Source of the DNA: UBA6624 sp964343345 [NCBI: uncultured bacterium]
GTDB lineage: Bacteria; UBP7; UBA6624
Assembly: GCA_964343345.1 (NCBI GenBank)
Contig: CAYFJE010000014.1
Span: 1-18,234, forward strand
Length of the DNA stretch: 18,234 bases
Direction of reading: 5' to 3'
The notes under the pieces were generated by a model, which was given only the letters and a program-made list of their open reading frames with translations, did no database searches and was not told the origin of the DNA. How positions within the stretch are numbered: position 1 is the stretch's first letter; every line of letters starts with the position of its first letter. Positions 15,751 through 18,234 of this stretch are shown piece by piece. The translations under genes and the position numbers were made by a program.

Positions 15751-15864
15751 TCAAACAACTAATGTCGAAACAATGAAATATCCGGTTAGTATCACTAAAA
15801 AGAACACAGGGACTAAAAGTTCAAAAAAGAAGTCTAAGGTTCCTGGTTTTCTATTGTTATTCAT
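15751..15864 (-). CDS. Micro-protein A, 37 aa, single predicted membrane helix
   Basis: Unrecognised 37-aa open frame between mraZ and micro-protein B. The ATG at 15862-15864 is preceded at 4-base spacing by a strong Shine-Dalgarno (AAGGAGG), the best visible in the window, which argues that this small frame is really translated. The N-terminus is polar and basic (MNNNRKPGTLD), followed by a hydrophobic stretch from about 12 to 37 (FFFELLVPVFFLVILTG and on), which predicts one membrane helix with the N-terminus in the cytoplasm. The frame ends at TGA and the next ATG follows after one base. Position suggests a division or cell-wall role, by inference only. It could be an FtsL-like membrane subunit reduced to its helix, or an unrelated small protein. 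Confidence 0.6.
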   Translation of the reverse strand: MNNNRKPGTLDFFFELLVPVFFLVILTGYFIVSTLVV

Positions 15865-15868
15865 AATG

Positions 15869-15875
15869 CCTCCTT
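15869..15875 (-). promoter_or_regulatory. Strong ribosome binding site for micro-protein A
   Basis: AAGGAGG on the minus strand, four bases before the ATG of the 37-aa frame. Most other genes in this run have weak or no Shine-Dalgarno because they start inside the preceding gene, so this strong site is the main evidence that the small frame is translated independently. Confidence 0.7.
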
Positions 15876-15895
15876 GTTTTTTCTAAATATTTTCA

Positions 15896-16402
15896 TTAAT
15901 CCACATGTCCTTCGAATGGGATTTCAGCCAATTCAACTCTTTGTTCATAGCTGAGTGACTTGAGTAAATGTTCTCTCTCTTCAACAAGTTGTTTCCAAAC
16001 CGGAGGAGAGTAAAGAGCAATTCTCTGCACTCCTCCAATGTATGTGATGTCTTGAATGCCTGCTAATCCAAGAATTTCAACTGGTACAGAAATCCTTCCT
16101 GAAGGATCTATTTTTCTAACTATTGCATTTTCTTCAATCATTGAAACAATCCTGAGGCTTTCTGCTTTTGTTAATTTTTGACCAGTTTTAGATTCAAAGC
16201 CTTTTGATGCAAGTTCACGAAGGTAACTTAAGTGCAGTAAGTGATCTTTTCCGGAGTAGATGAGCACCCTTCTTCTTATTTCATCAATGTCATCAAGAAC
16301 AATAACAACATTGTTTGAGTGTTCGAAAATCCTTCTTCTTTCAGAGGGAATAACAAATCTTCCATTGTTGTCGATTGTAATCTGTGTGCCAATAATTGCC
16401 AT
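15896..16402 (-). CDS. mraZ: MraZ, transcriptional regulator of the dcw cluster
   Basis: DNA-binding protein with two tandem AbrB-like halves that normally represses its own cluster. The first half carries IDNNGRFVIP (10-19) and the second KIDPSGRISVP, i.e. the two DxxxR motifs of the family. The ATG at 16402 (168 aa) puts Asp11 and Arg15 at the same distance from the start as in the family (MFxGxxxxxLDxKGR). A TTG three codons upstream (16411) is possible but would leave almost no leader after the predicted promoter. It is somewhat longer than the usual 140-150 aa, with extra residues at the C-terminus (YEQRVELAEIPFEGHVD). It is the first gene of the leftward unit. rsmH, the usual next gene, has moved to the divergent operon. 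Confidence 0.93.
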   Translation of the reverse strand: MAIIGTQITIDNNGRFVIPSERRRIFEHSNNVVIVLDDIDEIRRRVLIYSGKDHLLHLSYLRELASKGFESKTGQKLTKAESLRIVSMIEENAIVRKIDPSGRISVPVEILGLAGIQDITYIGGVQRIALYSPPVWKQLVEEREHLLKSLSYEQRVELAEIPFEGHVD

Positions 16403-16423
16403 TTTCTTCAAATCTCAACCACT

Positions 16424-16452
16424 AGTCTATATCTTTTTCCTGCCCCTGTCAA
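16424..16452 (-). promoter_or_regulatory. Sigma-70 type promoter for mraZ and the leftward cluster
   Basis: On the minus strand a perfect -35 TTGACA (16447-16452) is followed after 17 bases by TAGACT (16424-16429), matching four of six bases of TATAAT. Transcription would start around 16417, giving mraZ a leader of only about 15 bases. It is the only clear promoter seen upstream of the leftward run. No typical MraZ boxes (TGGG direct repeats) are visible beside it. Confidence 0.65.
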
Positions 16453-16518
16453 GTATTTAGAGTGTTTTTTATTCCATCTTTAAGTATGTAAAATGTACAA
16501 AAGTTAACCAACCCTGTC
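16444..16518. repeat. Direct repeat of CCCTGTC in the divergent promoter region
   Basis: The 7-mer CCCTGTC occurs at 16444-16450 and again at 16512-16518, 68 bases apart in the same orientation. The first copy overlaps the -35 of the mraZ promoter; the second lies 22-28 bases before the lpxK start. It could be a shared operator or chance. Confidence 0.25.
16487..16499. promoter_or_regulatory. Small dyad TGTA-N5-TACA, possible operator
   Basis: A perfect 4-base inverted repeat with a 5-base spacer lies between the two divergent genes, upstream of both. A palindromic GTTAAC follows at 16503-16508. Short dyads arise by chance in AT-rich DNA, so this is only a candidate. Confidence 0.2.
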
Positions 16519-16524
16519 TAAAAT
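16519..16524 (+). promoter_or_regulatory. Possible -10 box for the lpxK operon
   Basis: TAAAAT matches five of six bases of the -10 consensus and sits about 16 bases before the lpxK ATG, implying a very short leader; no Shine-Dalgarno is visible there. The best -35 candidate (TGTACA, 16494-16499) is 19 bases upstream, longer than ideal. Confidence 0.3.
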
Positions 16525-16539
16525 AACATTTATAGATTA

Positions 16540-17481
16540 ATGAAAAAAACTGGAATTTTGGAATTTTTTTATTCTTTCTTGAGGGAAACTTTAAGAAGAA
16601 AACACGGTTCGAGGCCGTTGAAGCTTTCTTCAAAAGTTATAAGTATCGGCTCCGTGCAGGCTGGAGGAGCAGGAAAAACTCCAATTTCTATACTTTTATC
16701 AAAATACTTTTTATCAAAGAAGAAGAATTTAGGAATTGTTTTGTTGGGACACGGAGGAAGAAGATCTTGGGACAATAAGATATTTCCTCCTGGAAAGGTT
16801 TTGGATGTTGAGGAGGTTGGTGATGAAGCTAAATTGGTTAATAAGGAATTACCAGAAGCCATTATTGCTATTGGAAAAAATAAAAATCTATTATGTGAAA
16901 ATTTATCAAAAAATGGATGTGATGTAATCTTGATAGAGGATGGATATCAATGGGCTTCTCTTTGTATCGATTTAAATATTGTTGTTATTTCGAAGAATAA
17001 ACCATCAGTTCCGTTTCCAAAAGGTTTTCTCAGGGAGTGGGGGAGTTCTTACTGTAGAGCTGATTGCCTAATCGCAATGCCGAATTCAGATTATTCAGAA
17101 GCAAATAGGTGGGCTCCTTCAATTAGAAAATTTGAAGTTATATTGGAGAAAAGCAGTTGGTTAAACAGTTCTTGGGAATCAACTTCTCCTCCTCCTGAAA
17201 GACTTCCTTTAGCTGCAGGTATAGGAAACTCAAAAATTCTTGAAGATGAACTAAGAAAAGAAGGAATTGATTGTTTTGATTTAGGGATTCCAGATCATGC
17301 AATTTCAAAAAAATGGAAGAATTTTGTTGTAAAAAAAGCAAGAGTTCATGGTGGAGTTATTTTGACAAAAAAAGATGCTGTTAGATGGAATTTGGAAGGT
17401 TTTCCTTGCTGGATAAGAGTTAGAGAGTTGAATCTTCCAAAAGACTTTGTAACTTTTTTAAACAAGGTTGTTGATTCATGA
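16540..17481 (+). CDS. lpxK: Tetraacyldisaccharide 4'-kinase LpxK
   Basis: Membrane-associated P-loop kinase that phosphorylates the 4' position of the lipid A disaccharide; its presence implies an LPS-type outer membrane. The length of 313 aa is near the usual 320-350. Motifs: ISIGSVQAGGAGKTP, with the P-loop at 41-48, LLGHGGRRS (68-76), GDEAKL (94-99), ILIEDGYQWASL (130-141), LREWGSSYCRADCLI (164-178), AAGIGNS (225-231), PDH (251-253) and ILTKKDAVRW (274-283). The motif at 133-138 is EDGYQW where the family usually has DDGFQH. The N-terminal membrane anchor is short and basic. It is the first gene of the rightward operon and overlaps the PPC gene by 4 bases (ATGA). Identification is firm. 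Confidence 0.93.
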   Translation: MKKTGILEFFYSFLRETLRRKHGSRPLKLSSKVISIGSVQAGGAGKTPISILLSKYFLSKKKNLGIVLLGHGGRRSWDNKIFPPGKVLDVEEVGDEAKLVNKELPEAIIAIGKNKNLLCENLSKNGCDVILIEDGYQWASLCIDLNIVVISKNKPSVPFPKGFLREWGSSYCRADCLIAMPNSDYSEANRWAPSIRKFEVILEKSSWLNSSWESTSPPPERLPLAAGIGNSKILEDELRKEGIDCFDLGIPDHAISKKWKNFVVKKARVHGGVILTKKDAVRWNLEGFPCWIRVRELNLPKDFVTFLNKVVDS

Positions 17482-17888
17482 AGATGACATCACTGGAAGA
17501 AGGCTCAGACCTTTTGGAAGCATTGGTTTCTTGTGTTAAAGAAAAAAACTATACTTCTTGTTGGATTTTTGGGATTGGTGCTTTGAAAAATGCAAAACTT
17601 GCGTGGTACAACCAAGAAAAAATGAAGTATGAAGAAATTAATTTGGATGAGAATTTAGAAATAGTATCTCTTTCAGGCAATATTTCATTGACAACCGATT
17701 CAAATTTCAAGGATGGTATTTTTCCACATTTTCATATATCTCTTTCAGATAAAAAAGGTCAAATTTACGGAGGTCATGTCTTGAAAGGATGTGAGATTTT
17801 TGTTTGTGAGTTGATGATAATAGAGTCTTTGAATCAACAAACTAGATTTTTTGATAAAGAAAGAGGGCTTTGGCTTTGGAATGACTAA
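17478..17888 (+). CDS. PPC/DUF296 domain protein
   Basis: Small soluble protein of 136 aa consisting of a single PPC (DUF296) domain, the fold also found in plant AT-hook proteins and in stand-alone bacterial proteins. Visible family features are the IFGIGALKNAKLAWY block (30-44), the strand EIVSLSGNIS (61-70), and the metal-site pattern PHFHISL with His84 and His86, then YGGHVL with His100. GCEIFVCELMI closes the domain. The biochemical role of bacterial members is not settled. It sits between lpxK and rsmH, with a 4-base overlap before and an 8-base overlap after, so it is made together with a lipid A enzyme and an rRNA methyltransferase. Confidence 0.85.
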   Translation: MKMTSLEEGSDLLEALVSCVKEKNYTSCWIFGIGALKNAKLAWYNQEKMKYEEINLDENLEIVSLSGNISLTTDSNFKDGIFPHFHISLSDKKGQIYGGHVLKGCEIFVCELMIIESLNQQTRFFDKERGLWLWND

Positions 17889-18234
17889 ATATCATCCTTC
17901 TGCAATGATTCATGAAATCAAACAGTTTCTTGTTGTTCAGGGAGATTCCAAATTTGATTTTCCATTGAAAGTTGTTGATGCTACATTGGGTGATGGTGGC
18001 CATTCTGAGCTTTTTTTAAAATCTGGATGTCATGTTCTCGGTATAGATATGGATATAGAAGCAATAGAAAGAGCTCAAAAAAGACTTAGTAGTATAAATT
18101 TTGAAGATGGCATTTTGTTTGAATGTTTTCAGTCAAGGCATAGTGAAATTAAAAACATTTTAGAAAAAAAAGGTTGGGTGAAATGCGATATCGTTTTTGC
18201 TGACCTTGGTGCTAGGTTAGATCAGCTTTATAGA
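17881..18234 (+). CDS. rsmH: RsmH (MraW), 16S rRNA m4C1402 methyltransferase, N-terminal part (runs off the window)
   Basis: First 118 codons of the SAM-dependent methyltransferase acting on N4 of C1402 in 16S rRNA; the frame is open to the last base. After a modified opening (YHPSAMIHEI, where the family has HxPVLxxE) comes the SAM-binding block VVDATLGDGGHSELFL (31-46), VLGIDMDIEAIERAQKRL (52-69) and a motif near FADLGARLDQL, where the family reads LDLGVSSxQLD. The ATG lies inside the end of the PPC gene (8-base overlap). In most bacteria rsmH directly follows mraZ on the same strand; here it is on the opposite strand about 1.5 kb away. Confidence 0.9.
   Translation, partial: MTKYHPSAMIHEIKQFLVVQGDSKFDFPLKVVDATLGDGGHSELFLKSGCHVLGIDMDIEAIERAQKRLSSINFEDGILFECFQSRHSEIKNILEKKGWVKCDIVFADLGARLDQLYR

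Noticed and set aside
15645-15864. Possibility that the two micro-frames are one frameshifted ftsL or a decayed ftsI
   Set aside because: Each frame has its own start, stop and complete membrane helix, the total is only about 70 codons, and no penicillin-binding or coiled-coil motif is visible in any frame of the gap. Kept as two intact small genes, though decay cannot be fully excluded.
16403-16411. TTG start for mraZ three codons upstream of the ATG
   Set aside because: The ATG at 16402 matches the family spacing to the first DxxxR motif and leaves a leader of about 15 bases after the predicted promoter; the TTG would leave about 6.
1-18234. CRISPR array, insertion sequence, tRNA or prophage signals
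   Set aside because: Looked for regularly spaced repeats, transposase motifs, terminal inverted repeats and cloverleaf-like stretches; none seen. The T-rich runs are codons for Lys, Phe and Asn on the minus strand, not repeats.

Overview
The window is about 18.2 kb of AT-rich, gene-dense bacterial chromosome. Nearly every base is coding, neighbouring genes overlap by 1-10 bases, and I see no rRNA, tRNA, mobile element or CRISPR array. The organism is almost certainly a diderm: it has LpxK (lipid A kinase), Lgt with lipoprotein substrates, and a MurE carrying the meso-diaminopimelate signature DNPR. The phylum cannot be named from sequence alone. The homologs are all recognisable but divergent, with several substitutions at normally fixed active-site positions, which suggests a poorly sampled or fast-evolving lineage.

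Layout. A divergent promoter region near 16403-16539 splits the window. Leftward (minus strand) runs a long, apparently single transcription unit: mraZ, two micro-proteins with one membrane helix each, murE, murF, mraY, murD, murC, murB, an FtsZ-like tubulin/FtsZ-fold GTPase, a PLP-binding YggS-type protein, uppP, an FtsK/SpoIIIE translocase, lgt, two lipoproteins (a beta-propeller and an Ig/cohesin-like protein) and the 5' part of uvrA, which runs off the window. Rightward (plus strand) is a short operon: lpxK, a PPC/DUF296 protein and the 5' part of rsmH (mraW), which also runs off the window.

How it works together. The leftward unit is a rewired dcw (division and cell wall) cluster. It makes UDP-MurNAc-pentapeptide (MurB, C, D, E, F), transfers it to the lipid carrier (MraY), recycles the carrier (UppP), and carries division and chromosome-segregation functions (FtsZ-like, FtsK) plus lipoprotein maturation (Lgt). 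The usual cluster members ftsL, ftsI, ftsW, murG, ddl, ftsQ and ftsA are absent here. Two tiny membrane proteins occupy the ftsL-ftsI slot between mraZ and murE, and murD is followed directly by murC with no ftsW-murG. The protein in the ftsZ slot is strongly diverged, lacks the C-terminal FtsA/ZipA-binding tail and has Asn in place of a T7-loop aspartate. rsmH, normally next to mraZ, sits instead in the divergent lpxK operon.

The most interesting target is the combination of a tail-less, T7-altered FtsZ-like protein with two undescribed micro-membrane proteins in the FtsL/FtsI position. This may reflect a modified division apparatus. All functional statements rest on motif recognition by eye; no database search was run.
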